A stretch of DNA of 64,000 nt from Brachionus koreanus (taxonomy: Eukaryota > Rotifera > Eurotatoria > Ploima > Brachionidae). The notes beneath the pieces were generated by a model. That model was given only the letters and a program-made list of their open reading frames with translations, searched no databases and was not told the origin of the DNA. The stretch covers positions 825,328 through 889,327 of the forward strand of contig PJRA01000508.1 in NCBI GenBank assembly GCA_016987375.1. Reading direction: 5' to 3'. Both the position numbers and the translations under genes were made by a program. Of this stretch, positions 45,343-60,300 are shown piece after piece. Position 1 is the first letter of the stretch, and each line of letters starts with the position of its first letter.

Positions 45343-48300
45343 ATGGCTGAAAAAAGCAATCAATCTATATCTGAAGATAGCAGTGGTTCAGAGGGTTGCT
45401 TTAATTTTTTAAACAAGGATTTCTCTTAAATTTTGTTTTAGATCTTTATGCATTATATGACCCGGAATTTAACAATTCTTACAAACCTAAAGATAAACTA
45501 AAAATAAGTGAAAAAAAAGAGTCCAAAATAACTGATATTGAAAATGCTGAATCATTGGAATTGAATTTAGATAAAACCAGTGATTTAAAAGGTTTTAGAG
45601 AAGAAGAAAAAAGAACACTTATTGGATCTAAGGATTATCAATTGTCTAACAAAACCAAAGAAAAAGATGAATCAGAAAATTTTTCATTAGATGATTTACA
45701 ATCTTTACCAGATAATAATTACAAGTCAAAAGCAAACAAACAGAATAGAAAAAAAATGTAAATACTATATCGATTTAATTTTTTGCAAAATTTTTCATGA
45801 AAATTAGCAAAATGAACAGACTAAAATCTTAAGAAATCTTTAACAATAACTTTTTCATGAAGATCAAAAATGAGCAAATGCAATTTGGTTCAATATTTTT
45901 TTCTTAGTTTATATGTTCTCAATCAATGATGTTTTGCATAAAAAAAAACATTTTTAACTAAAATCAAAAAGCAGTTGACAAGCTCAGACAGATTATTAGT
46001 GATACTTCTTTTGCGTTTAGTTCTAGATAGATACTTAAAACATTTCCTAATTTTTTCTCTGCTCTTTTATGCCAAATTTTGTTTAATTTTTAGAAATTCA
46101 TTAATTATTTATTAAATCTTTTTATTTAAATTTGAAATTCAAAAGAAAACTAAATGTTGAAAATGAACAAAGCTGCGAAATTAACTTGGAAAAAATTAAC
46201 AAAATAGAAAATAATTCAGATTACAATAAAATAAGGGTGAAGTTTTATATATATGCCCCACCTGAATTTGAAGTTAACCTTGAGTCGTGCTATTTCGCTA
46301 TTATTCATAATTTTGGCCGATGGAAATCTGAAAATGCAATTCAATTGAAAGCGAAGTATTTAAGATTTAAATATGGAAAAAACTAGTCTAAAAACAAGTA
46401 ATTTATTTAAGAAATATCGAAAGTGGGTGGCTCATTACTGGGGATCATTGTTTTAATAAAAAAGACGAATTATTTGAATATAAATATTGCTTGGTGGCAA
46501 AAAGCAATTATGAAGTCGAAATATTTTATGAATATTATGGTGGCTATAAACACAATAGAACAATTAATTTAAAATCTTTTTCAACAGGTTTAAATTGAAT
46601 TTTTTTAAGAGAAGCTTCATAAGAATTTGATTTTTAAATTTAAGATATTGTTCATTCAATTTACGATGGAATTATGCTACCTCCAGATGAAGCAAACCAG
46701 AATAATTGGAAAAAAATTACAAAATCTTTTTTTTCCAAATTTTTTAAGAGATTTTACTCAAATGACATGATTGACGTTTACTTAGTAGATACAATCAAAG
46801 CTATGCTTCATGAAGTACCATCAATGAAACAAGATGATGACCGAATAATAAATTATAGATTTGCTAAAAAATATATCATTTCAACAAGTAATTCTGTAGT
46901 TAAATCATTGAAACAAATCAAAAATAGCTTTTCAATAATTAAAGTATTATAAAAATCAATTCAAAAACAAAAAATTATTAATTTTTTATTCAAGAAATTT
47001 TCAAAATATTACATTAATATTATGGACCATCATAGAAAGCTAACTATAATAAATTTTCTGGCCTTGCTGGATTTTACTAACACGTCAGATATTGAATTGG
47101 ATGATGAAGAAAAAGAAATTTTTTACAATATTTTGATGAATAGCTCTTGTAAAGACATATCCCAGTTTAACGAGTAAAATTTAAAGATACTTAATTAAAT
47201 TATTATTAACACTCAAAGGATCGGTGTCAATTTGACATATTTTTTTATGCTTTATCTCTTTGGGTCTTTTCATCAGATTTCCGAAAATCTAATTTTATTT
47301 TAGAAAAGATTTATTCCTAGATAGAAAGAAAAGTTTTTTTTAATTTTTTTTTTATTTTGATAAAAACTTTTCATTTTTCAAACTTTTAGATGTCTATGAA
47401 TGATCAAAAAAATAAGATAAATGAGCAAAAAAATGGCACTAATAGACACCGGTCCTTTTAGTTTTAAAAACTATGGTTCATTAAACTATTTTGTAATTAT
47501 TTAACTGTAAATATTTGTTTTTTTTTTAAATTGAACTAAAAACGGATTAACTTAACTTCGGTGCCTCAAAAACAAGTTTATAGAAAGAGAATAGGATTTC
47601 TTTTTCATTAATTATTATTTTAACTATCTTGATTCCTAAATAATATATTCTTCAGACTTTTCAAGCTTAGTTTTCAGAATTTAATTGCTGGTAGATAAAA
47701 CATCTACATCAGTTTTATTACGAGAAAATATTTTATTTAAATAAAACAAAATAAACTCTATATTTTCTTAGTTTTAAAAAATTAAATTAACTACTCGTTA
47801 CTCGCATTAAAGGTCTGCTTCCTGTATCTTATTTAGAATCTTTTTATTAAGACTGGTGAATTTAAGAACAAAAAATAAAAATTTCAAATTTTAATGCATT
47901 TATTTTTCGGTTTAAAACTTGTTTACAAAATTTATCGGCTATTGGAAAGACCGCATGACCTAAGTTTTATATACAACTGCAAAATACCATTTTGAAGCTA
48001 GTTTTAGAGTTTTTTTTTGATCCATATCATGAATGCTCTTTATTAATATACTTTTATAAAGAAAAGATAGTTTAGAATAAAAAAAAATATTTCTCTGAGA
48101 CGGTTAACATCAACTTTTGGTCGCCAACATCAAAAATTTATAAGATATTAATTTTGTTTCCTGTAAAATAGGATTTTGAATAACAAAATACTGATCAATT
48201 TTTTTTAGCATTAATGTTAAAACTTTGGAAAAAGCCTTCGTGTCAGACATAAGATTTGTTTATTTATATGAAATTTGGATAAAGCTCAAATTAAATAAAA

Positions 48301-51300
48301 ATTCAATAGAAAACATCAATTTTTTGGATAAGGAATTTTTTGCTTTAATCAAACCACTCATACAAAGAGTGCCTCTAAAGTAAGCTTTTAAAAAAAAATA
48401 TTTCTTTCTATTTAGAAATAAAAATTTAAAGTGATCAAGAATTATTCAAGCGAATTCTAATAATGATAAATTATAAAAAATCGAAAGTTATTGAATCTAC
48501 ATTTTTCCCATTTTTTATAATCAATAGCATAATTCAGAAACCTGAAGTTATTTCAGAAGTATTTTCAATTTTTGAAATAGTTGGAAATCTATGCTTCTTT
48601 AATTATCAAACCGATTCAGTCTGGGATAGAACTGATATTTATAAAAAAATAAGTGAAAAAGAAGAATATCGAGTTCGCTTATTAGACACTTTTGAATGCT
48701 CGTTTAATAAATTTATAAATTCAAACGATTCAAACGATAAAAAACTTTTAAAAACTGAAAAAAACCTGAAATTTATTTCAAAAGCATGTTTATTCGTTCT
48801 AACAAAAGGAAATTTAAGAAACCTAATGAAAGATAATTATTCAAAATTTATAATTCTAATAACAAAATTGTTTGTGCATGATAATATTTGCTATATTGAT
48901 CAAGAAAAAAGGGATATTGTTAATTTTGACATAAAATCAAAATTTAAGAAACTTTTGGATAATCATGACAACTTTCTAGTTTTAAATTATTCGGCATTAG
49001 AAACAGATATAAAAAAAACACTTGCAAACTGGAGCTGTTTGCATGAAATTTTAAAAATTGTTGCTGATAATTCAAATCAGGAAATTGCTGACTTTATTAA
49101 ATCGTTTTTGAATGAGATATCATCAAAATCTTTTTCAAAATTGAACATTACAGACCTAGTTAAAATTTGTAGTTTAATTTTAAAAATAGAGCTACAGGTT
49201 CACAAGAATGTTGAGAAAGATATATTCAACAACATCACTACCAAAATAGATCAAATGAACCAATATGATTTGAATCATTTGTCAAGATTTCATGAGTACA
49301 ATTCAGAATCTGTGCACAATTTAATTCGTGAAGTTATTAAAAAAAAATGGCCAAGTGATTCCAATCATTCATTTGAAATTTTTAAGTTTATCTTTGAATG
49401 CAACAATTTTCTACGATTATTTCTTTATACAAATTTTATTCAGAATGATCTTATGTTGCAGTCCAAAATAGCTCAGATTGTTTCCTTATTAGAAAATACT
49501 TTTGATAATTTGATAGACGGAAATATTGATGTTTACCTAATTCGTTTGCTAAATCAGAATAAAAAGACATTTTTTGAGCTAAATCAACTTTTCAAAAACC
49601 AAATGGCTGTAAAATTTACTGACGATATAGCTAGAATTCAAAATCTAGTAGAATTTCGTTTTGAACAAATAGTGACTTTTGAAGCTTTTCTGGCCTTGAT
49701 GAATCAATTTCTTAGTTATTTTAAAAAGCTCAATTTAAAAAGAATAAACATAGATTGTGAAAATTTTGAGAAAAAATTAAAATACTTAAATACAAATTTC
49801 AATGTAGTAAAAGTAAAAAGTTTAGTTGAATGCAATATAGATGATATTGTAAAAAATGAATTGAAAATAAATTTTAATAAAGTGATTGGTTTTGATGAAA
49901 TAGACAAAACAATCATAGATAAAATAAGACATTTTTTTGGTATCTTAAATGAAAATATATACCTTCAATATTACACAAAGGAGTCAGTCAATGAATATAA
50001 TAAGCCAGTTGGGTTGGAATATTTCACAAAACAAATTATTGATTTTTCATTGGAAAAGTATAAACGATTGGAGAAAAAATTAAATAATGGAACACTTGAA
50101 TTAGAATATTTTTCAAAATTAGTGAAAATTGGAAATAACTTGCAAATTGGAGAAGAAAATGATGTTTACAAAACTGAGCTTAGAAAAATAATGCAAAATG
50201 CTAAAATGACAAATGATAAAATTGAATTTCGATTAAATCAATTAAAGCATTTTTTAAATTTACCAAAAATAAAAGAAATATCTGAATTAATTTTGGATAT
50301 AAAAGAAAAAGAAAATTTGCAGGGTAATTTTATACCATTAGAACAAATTTTGCAATCAGTAATTTGAATGTCAATATTTTTTTCAACTTTTTTTATAATT
50401 TTTTTAGCTAAATGAGAGTCAAAATCGAATCAAATATTTAAATGATATTACAAATGACTCAATGAAACTTTTTGAATCTTTAGATAAATTAAGTGATGTT
50501 AGATTCGTCAAATGTCTGAGGAAATATATTGAAAAATTTGAATTTATCGATTGGCTAAGATCCAGCACTAAAAGTAAAACAACCTTAAAAATAAAGTAAA
50601 ATTTTATTACAATAAAATAAAAAATTTAAGATTTAAATGAGTTGAAACTACTTTGTGAATTTGCATCTCAGTCACAAAATGAAGGTGCTTTGGAAGTTGT
50701 TAGAGTGCAGTCTCTCTTGCTTGTTGGAACTGCTTTTGCTCCTTTGATTTATGATATGAATAGCACTTGTTCTTATGAAAAGATGGTTGGATACATTATG
50801 CAAATTTTTAAAAATTTCTTTCGAAATAAAGAACTACCAGAAAAAATTGTAAAAATACGACAAGCTAGATTTGATTTTAAATTTAAAATTTTTTAAGGAT
50901 GCTATTTCACAAGAAAAAAACTGGCTTAAAGATGTAAAAGATTCAATGGGTAATACAGAAGCAAATTCTCTCAAACAAGTTGAACGCATAAATAAATATG
51001 GCATTTTTGATTTTGGTCTTATATCCAGTGAGAAAATCGATGATTTGGTAAGATCAAAATTATCAATATTATTAAGAACATTCTGGCAAATCTCTGCAAA
51101 TTTAGCATAATTTTAATTTGAACAAATTTGGCTGTTGTGCATTTTGCAGATATTTTGCACATCATTGGCATACATTGACTTTATAAACAGCTATATTGAA
51201 TTTAGGTATTTTGTAAAAACCTTGAGGAAAAAAGTTAAAAAGTAACTCTATTAGCATTAATTTTTATTCTTTTTTTAATTTTGTACCAAATTTCACAAAA

Positions 51301-54300
51301 CTTGTAAAAATTATTTTTGATTAAAATCAAGATTTTTTATAGTTTAAATTTTAGATTTTTAAAAGTTAATTTGTAAAAAAAATTTTAAGCTTGATTTAAA
51401 TAAGAAAAGAATTTTTAAAAGGAAACTTAGAACATTTCTTAATGACGATAAGCTAAATTATCGTCAAAAGTTTATTTCCGAAATAAAATTATAAAATGGT
51501 TACGATGGTAATAACTCTTTGAGTTTAGCTTATTTCTAAGAATAATAAGCAAAGTTTTACGCTTTTAAAATTTTATAATTAAATTTATTTTATGACAAAA
51601 TTTATTTTATTGATATTTATTAAAAATTAAAATAAACTTAATCTTTTAAATCTGATTTTTGTTTTAGACACTTGGGGATATAATTAAAGTAACAGTTCCA
51701 AGCAATGAAGATCAACCACAGAAATCTTACAATTTCAATCAACTGAGAGATTTGCAAGACAAGATTGCTTTGGTTGTTGGAAAAGATAAAAACGACCAAG
51801 AGATTATTGAATATTTTGAAAGCGTAAAATTTTTTTCTTTAAAATAAAATAAACTATAACTAAAGCTTAAACTAATTTCAAGTTTCTAGAATCTCTAATA
51901 AATTTAGGAGATATTTTTTTGAGTTTGCTGCAAAATGGAAATATTCTGTTCTCTAAATGGAATGCTACAATTTACAACAAAGCTTCTGATTTGCATACAA
52001 TGAAAATAAATTTTGGTATTCAAAATTATAGTCAGAATATTTTTGCCAAGAGAAAATACGAAAAAAGCGCTATCAATTCAATAGATAAAACTTTTAAATT
52101 TCTTAATAAATGCTCCCAAGAATGGTTAGCTCATATCGAGTTTATGAGAAATAAATTTGCTAATCTAAATTATTTTAAAACAAAACAATTAGTAAATCTA
52201 AGAGTTCTAATGGCAAAATTTATTTCAAAACAAGCTTCACAGTCAGAAGTTAGAGAGTTATTGGATCTTTTGGTCGTTGTCAATCCATTAGTTGATACAA
52301 CATGCATTCAAACAGCTAATCAGTTTGCTCAAAAAACAATCAATGAAGAGCCCCTGGATGCGAATCATTCAAATAATCAAAATTTAGATTGTGACCAAAT
52401 ACTACTAAACGAATTAATTGAATTTGGTTTTAAAAGAAATGTAATTTTGAGAGCAATTAATGAGCTTAAAACCACTGAACGTACCAAAATTATTGATTAC
52501 TGTATGCTAAATGATACAAGTCAAGTAGAAAATAGCCCTAATGAATTAAATCCAAAAGTGACAAAATCTGAAAATTTTGTGTCTAACATTTTAAATGATT
52601 TTGATGATCCTTATAATGACATGGAACATGATGATTTACAAGAAAAATATGACAAAATTTGGGAGAAATTCTCTGAATATTTAAATTTAAATTTTGAAGA
52701 CAATGTTTGTCTCTATCATATTGGATTGGCACTTGATCACATTAAGAAACAATCAGCTGAATTAATTAATCGAGAGAAGCCTTCATTTTTGGAATATAAT
52801 AAGCCAAATTTGATAGTTTGTCCACAAGATGAGATTATTTTGCGTACTTTAAGCATCTATTCTTTATCCGAAGATCAACCATTACCATCAAACGATGAAG
52901 TGCTTTATTGCAATTCACAGACAACTAGTGAAGAAATTGAACTTTTTTGGGCTAGAGTTTTGAAAAAAAATAACAATGATCAAAAAGAGCAAAAAATTTA
53001 CTCATTAATTAATGTACAAGATCTTATTTATGATCAGGCAGTCAAAGCTCATGCATCTTTTGAAAAATTTATGTCAAATTATGATACAATGTCTGATCAC
53101 AAGTTTCTGATTTGCGTCATTTGTTCAGTTGAACGAGAAGACAAGTGTATTTTTGTGACAGCTTTTAATAGATTTCGAAAAAACGTCACACTTTCAAGAA
53201 GCATAAATACAGATTTGCATATTTACTTGAGAAAACAATTCAAGCAAAAGAAAGAGCCTTTTTTTCCGGACACGTATGGCCAAGAGCTGTTAAGTGTTCA
53301 AGTGATCACATCGGATCGTGCTAGTGTAGGCAAATCTTTGTACGTACAAAGACAAATTGAATATTCTAGGCTGAACAAAGATCAAAATTTGAAGCATCAG
53401 TGTGTGTCGATCAAAAAACGAACTCTTCCAATCGAAAGTGTTTTTACAATTTTAAAAGATTTTGAAAACAATAATTGTAATAATTCAAAAATTTATCACA
53501 TTGATATAGCTTATGAGGTCTGGTACGAAGTAGACTATTTTTTGTTTAATTTACTCTGTCTTGGAATAATAGTAAACTCAAATGGAAAAGTATTTCGACG
53601 TTCACCAACTGACTTGTTTTTTATCGAAATAATGAGTCCAAAATTTAAACCAAAAGATAGTCTGGATGATTCAAATTTGAAGCCTTTGCACAGCATGCTC
53701 ACCATACTTCCATCTCTAAAATGCATTACTCCATTTTATCTGCTTGAAAACATAAGAAATAATGGTCATTTACCTCAAGATGTGTGTCCTATTCGTTTTG
53801 ACGAAGAAATTCTCAATTCTGAATTAATTCAAAGACCTTGTCAGTATTTGCACGCTTTAGATAATGCAACAAATGTTGATAATCTAACCTACATGGCGAC
53901 TAATAACTTGGATGCAGCAACTTGTTTGGAACTGTTGCTGAACCATTTGGAGTCTGAGACAGCTTCTTGGTCCGAAGTAATTCACTTTGCCAATTTTCTA
54001 AACACCCAACTAGTGGATTGTGAGCGATCTGTTTATTGCGATCCGGCTCTTGCAGGCGAAGACTTGCCCGGATTTAAAACATTTGTTGTCAAATTTATGG
54101 TTCAAATGTCTCATGACTTTGCACTGCCAAGTTTGGAAATATCGGATCGGTCAGCCTTACAATTAGCTGACAATAATCAAGCGGAATTTCAATTGAATCA
54201 ATTGAGAATGAGACGAAAATGGGAAAATGATCCGCATCCATATTTATTTTTTAATCCAGATGGTCAGACATTTACCTTTTTTGGATTTTTTATTAACCGT

Positions 54301-57300
54301 GCTACCGGAGTAATTATCGATCAAAAAACAGGTACTGCACTGTTTGAAAATAGACTGATTATGAGCAGAAATTTAATTCATGGAATCTATGCCCAAAACA
54401 AAAATATTCTGTATGAAAATATAGCTGTCATGCAGAAAGAAGACAAAATACGAAAATTATTATCTGTGATGGGTATAAACTCTGATAATGTAATTGATCC
54501 AGATTCTTCATATGAGCTGACTATGGACAATTTACTTAAAATTTTGGCAATTTATATGAGGCTAAGAGCTGACATTCCGGTGATCATAATGGGCGAGACA
54601 GGATGTGGAAAGACCAGGCTATGCAGATACATGTGCGATTTGTTCAAGTATTCTTATAAAAATGTGGAGAATATGTATTTGGTAAAAGTCCATGGAGGCA
54701 CTACGGCCGATGATATAATTAGACATGTGCATAAAGCCGAGAATTTGGCGAGAAGAAATTGGGATCTTGGCTCAGGCATATTTACAGTTCTTTTTTTTGA
54801 TGAGGCCAACTCGACTGAAGCAATCGGAACGATTAAAGAAATAATGTGCGACTCACGAGTCAATGGAGTTCCATTAGACAAAACTTGTGGCTTGAAAATT
54901 ATCGCTGCTTGTAATCCGTACAAAAAGCATTCGGATGAAATAATTCAAAACTTTGACAAATCGGGCCTTGGTTTCTATGTTGACACAACTGAAACACAAG
55001 AGAAACTGGGCAATTTGCCAATGAGACATTTGGTTTATCGAGTGCAGCCTTTGCCTGCCTCAATGCTTCCCTTGATTTGGGACTTTGGACAACTAAATGA
55101 ACAAGTTGAATTTTTGTACATTAATCAAATTGTGCATAGGCAGCTAGAGCAACATTTTGACCAAAGCGAAATGGACCTTATAGTCAAGGTTTTGTGCGCT
55201 TCTCAAAAATTTATGAGACAACAACAGAATGAATGCAGCTTTGTCAGTCTGAGAGACATTCAAAGAGTTCTGAAAATTATACAGTGGTCTATGGAAAAAG
55301 GTGATAACATTTTTAGACATTTGAAGCCTTTATCAGGCAGGAATACGCCTAGTTTGTCTAATGCCGAGAGCGTGTTCGCTCTGAATCAAATAGAAAATGA
55401 AGCAAGTGATAATGAAGAGGATTATTTCGATGCTAGGCAATCAAATAACAATCCAGAAAGACAAAAATATATTTTGAGTTCGATCATACTGGCATTGAAT
55501 GCATGCTATCATGTTGGTTTACAAAACGAAGATTTACGTTTTCAATATAGAGTTACAATATCAGAATGTTTTGCCGATAATAACATAGACCAAGACTTTT
55601 TTCTTGTAGAAATAAACAATTGCTATGATGCTTTTTTGAATGAAATAAACTTGCCAGATGCCATAGCTAGAAATCAAGCTCTCAAGGAAAACATATTCAT
55701 GATTTTAATTTGTATTGAGCTCAAAATACCATTGTTTATCATAGGAAAGCCTGGCTCTAGTAAGAGCTTGGCAAAAACTTTAATTTCAAACAAAATGCAA
55801 GGTTCAGATCGCAATAGTTCTGCTTTATTAAGAACTTTCAAAGAAGCTCATTTGATCACATTTCAATGCAGTCCTATGTCGACCAGTGAAATGATTTTGA
55901 ACACGTTTCGCTATTGTGCCAGATACCAATTTGAACGAAGAAACGATTTGAATAGATACACATCTGTGATTGTACTAGATGAAATTGGTCTTGCCGAAGC
56001 TTCGGCATCAATGCCTCTCAAAACTTTGCATCCTCTATTGGAAGATGGCGTACATTTCGAAGAAAAAGAAGAAAGAGAATTATTGAAAAAAGTAGAAAAT
56101 GGCAATTTGTATGAACAACATTGGAATCGAATTGGTTTCATTGCTATTAGTAATTGGATTTTGGATCCGGCAAAAATGAATAGAGGAATATTTGTGAACA
56201 GAAATAGTCCGTCTACAGAAGAACTTAAGGATACTCTGACTGGAATATGCAAAAATGATAAAAAAGTTTTAGACAAATTAATCAAACAAGACTTGATTGA
56301 ATCGATGTCAAAAGCGTACTTGAATTTGTGCGAAAAAGCAAAAAATAAGATAAGAGAATTTTTTGGTCTAAGAGATTTTTATGCATTGATTAAAATGATC
56401 TATTGGTATGCGAAAGAAAACGATTCAAGTGAAATAGATTGGCCATTTTTGGAAAGAGCAATAAAACGAAATTTCGGTGGCCTGATAGATCTGGATCCAA
56501 TTGACATATTCATTAGACAATTTCAAATGGATAAAATAAGTTTGAATGCCTATAAAAATAACTTGAATGCCATTGATTTGGTTAAAGAAGCGTTGCTCAA
56601 ACGTACAACTGAGGACGAGAATAGATACTTGCTTTTATTGTCTCAAAATGACAATGCTTTGGATTTAATAAATAATTTTGTACTTAACGAATTGGACAGT
56701 GAATCGAAAAATTCTAAAATAAAAATAATTTTCGGTTCAAGCTTTCCCAATGACCAAAAATATTCCCAAATATGTCGAAAAATTCATCAGATCAAATTGA
56801 GCATGGAACTTGGCAAAACAGTTATTTTGCTCAACCTGGAAAATTTGTATGAAAGCTTGTATGATGCATTGAATCAATTTTATTATAAATTTGGCGTTGA
56901 TTCAAAATTTGTTGATTTGGGCCTCGGAACTGCTCGAGTAAAATGTCTGGTTCATGAAGACTTTCGCTTAATTGTAGTTGCAGACAAAAAATCTGTCTAT
57001 AATCCAAAAAAATATCCAATACCATTGATAAATCGTTTGGAAAAGCATCTTTTAAGCATTGAATCCATTTTAAACAAAAAATTAAAATACATCCTTGGAC
57101 CTGTTGAAGAATGGGCAAATAATTTAACCTCTATATCGGCAAAATTTGCTTTTGAAACGACCAGGCTGAAAAAACTAAAGCCAAGTGATATTTTTATTGG
57201 ATTTACAGATGAAACCATTCCATCATTGATTTATAAAATTTCTAAAGATGAATTTGAAGATGTTTTAATTAGTGAAGAGAACGATGAAGATTGGCTACAT

Positions 57301-60300
57301 GCCTGTGAAAAAGTACAAGAAAAAGTGAAAATTGTTCTACTTCAATCGAGCACTTCGGATGGTGTTATACGTCTTTTATCTGATAAGAAATTAAATAACC
57401 AAAAGTTTGATTTAGACTTTGTCATAAATAATTATTATAAACTGCAAGCTCACGAAAATTTTAATTCATTTTTTGAAAAATATCTACTCGAGCCAGCAAG
57501 AACAAATTTTATTCAAATAACCACCCACTCGAAGCTTCTATCAGCCAAAAGCATCACTGTACCCAATGCTAAATTTCAACTTGAATCCTTGCTCTCATTT
57601 AATTCACAACAACAATTTGTTAATGTATTGAAAGAGTTTTTTTCCAAAAATCTAGAAGAAAATCGATCAGAAAAATATTCAAATGTTCTCATTGTTCAAT
57701 GTGATTGTGGCCATATCTATTCAGATTTGGTAAACTGTGCTCGATTTACAATAATCGATGAATATACTAAACATGTATCCGATTTAAACAGAGATCAGCC
57801 AATTCAAATTCCTAATAATTTTTTTGTTGTGTTCATAATTCAAGTGCCAAAAATAGCTGGAGGATGCTTTACTGGTTTTCAAACTTCAAATTGGTTTTGC
57901 TTTCACATTGACGATCTCCAAAACAATGTTTGTGTAAACAATATTCTTGATTATGAAAACAAAAGCTTGTCAGAAATTTTTGCTAACTCTTCGCCTGAAA
58001 TTAATCAACAGTCATTTAAAATTCTCATGAATATTTTAGAGTCGGTAATTTTCAATGCTTGTTCTAAAGTAAATGAGAACTATTTGGACAAAGATTCAAA
58101 TGATACTAAGAACAAATCAAATCGAGCTGTTCAAAGAATTGAAAAATTGCTAGCTCTTTTCAAAGATCAAAAATTAAGGGGGAAATTTTTTCCAATTCTT
58201 ATCAGACACTTGTGTAGATTGCAATCAGAAAGAGAAACCGAACTAAGCACTCCAGAAAAAAGCAAATCTTGGATGCTTGACAATGTTTCGAAAATTAACA
58301 ATGTAATCAAGTATGCTACTTTGAAAAACTCGTGCCAAAATTATATTGAGAATCGTGTGACTCATTTGTTCTCTGGAATCATAGCTTTAGTTGACACCAA
58401 TCACAATTTAGATCTGCTTTTGTGTTCGGACATGCAATGGATATCAGACTTTTGGCTATTTTTTTTTGATGATAGTGAAATTCTTGGTTTAAAGTATATG
58501 AATAATTACAACAAAACAAATTATAAAGAAAAGAATGAATTTACTTGTTACAATAGTTTTAATTCACAACACCATTCAGATTTAAAATTAAAATTACCAT
58601 TTTCTTGGATTATAAAAGACTATTTGGACAAGCTAATTCAATTGAAAATAAAAGAACTAGAAATATTCTCTAGTCAAGACTCAACTCATATTAATAATCA
58701 GAATGAAAAAAATTCAGAACATTTTAAAGAACAAATGAAAAATGCATTTGAGCAAAGCATTCTTAAAAAAAAGTTAGACTTATTTTTTGAACCTCTATCT
58801 GAAAGTGATAAAAGAACTTTTATACTCTCCTACGTAAATGATTTTATATTGCTTTCTTCAACAGAGCCTTTTAAATATTTGAATCATTTTAAATTAGTAA
58901 AAGACAGACTGATCAATTATAACAAAAGTAACTATTTCAGATTGCAAAATAATCTATATTTCTTGGTTGGTTTGCACTGTTCTCAAGAAAAATTGAATCT
59001 AGAATTCAAATTATTCTCTAAATTTGCCAAAATTGATCCAAAATGCATTGACATTGTGGCTAAAAGTGAAAATCAAGATTCAAATATTTCTTTTATGGCT
59101 GCTAGAATTTTGTGCACAAATTTTAAAGAGATTTCAAGTGAAATGAAAATTGATGATTGGTCTAAATGGTTCGAAAGAGTTCAGAAAACTTTGTCCGTTG
59201 TTCAAAAAATGATGGATTTAAGCGCAGAAATTGACTATGAAAAATTTCCTGAATTTGACTCTCTCTGGCAGCAAACAACTTTGCTAAAATTATATATTGA
59301 AAACATTTGCATTAAAGAGAATGACTTGTATGAACGTTGCTTTAAATTTTGGAAATATTTTTCTCCTACAACACCAAATACTAACAAATACGTTGATTTT
59401 AAAAAGAAGGAAACTTTTGAAAAATTTGTTAAAATATCAGAACTTATTTTTAATTTTGGAAAACAATTGATGATAAAAAAATATGTAACTAAATGTCAAG
59501 GTTGTGATAGTAAAGAACCAAATAATTTGTTCACAACAGCTGATTGTCCTCGTTGTTTAGCTTGCTCTGTTTGTATCGACAAAGCTAAACTATCTAGAAG
59601 ATGCCAAATTTGTACCAAAAATCTTGATGACCAAATAACTTTTAAACTTGCTTCTACCAATAACGGATGCAAACAAAAAATTAGTACTCTGAAAATTAAC
59701 TTCAACACTTTTTACATGGACGTCGTAAAGAATTTGTGTTTTAATAGACATAAAAACGAAAAGCTGCCAGATGATGAGGTAATTGATTTGATTGTAATAA
59801 ATTTACTACCAAGAGTCAGATCTGACACTAATAATTCAACATTGGATTTCAACCATACTCCTTCGATTAAATCATCATTGTTTCAATTTCTGCTAAATTT
59901 TAACGAAGAAGCAATGAGAAAGCATTTATTGGAAATATTTACAAAATCTGAAAAATACCTGAGAGAAAATTATGATGAAAAAGATTTGACATCATTGAAA
60001 TTGATGTATTTAAATGCTTTCGAGGATAATTTTTATTCGCGCAGTTCAAATATAAATAATGAGGAAAACTTTAAACATGACGTACAACTCGCAGTGAACA
60101 TTTTGCGAGATATACTTGATGATAGGGATGATTTAGAAGATGAAGTATTGCGACTCAAGTTTTTGGCAAAGATTAGATTTTGCTTAACAACTTGCTCAAA
60201 GTTGTTAGCAAATATTAACCGATCATGTGAAAATCAAATGAATCTGTTAAAATTAGTTAAAATCTTGCTTGAAAGGCACAAAGGCTGGTGCAGATTATTT

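Noticed and set aside
45762..52000. In-frame stops in the RNF213 region suggesting a broken gene
   Set aside because: Every stop falls after a GT donor and each can be removed by a GT/AG intron that keeps the phase, mostly 45-60 nt long.
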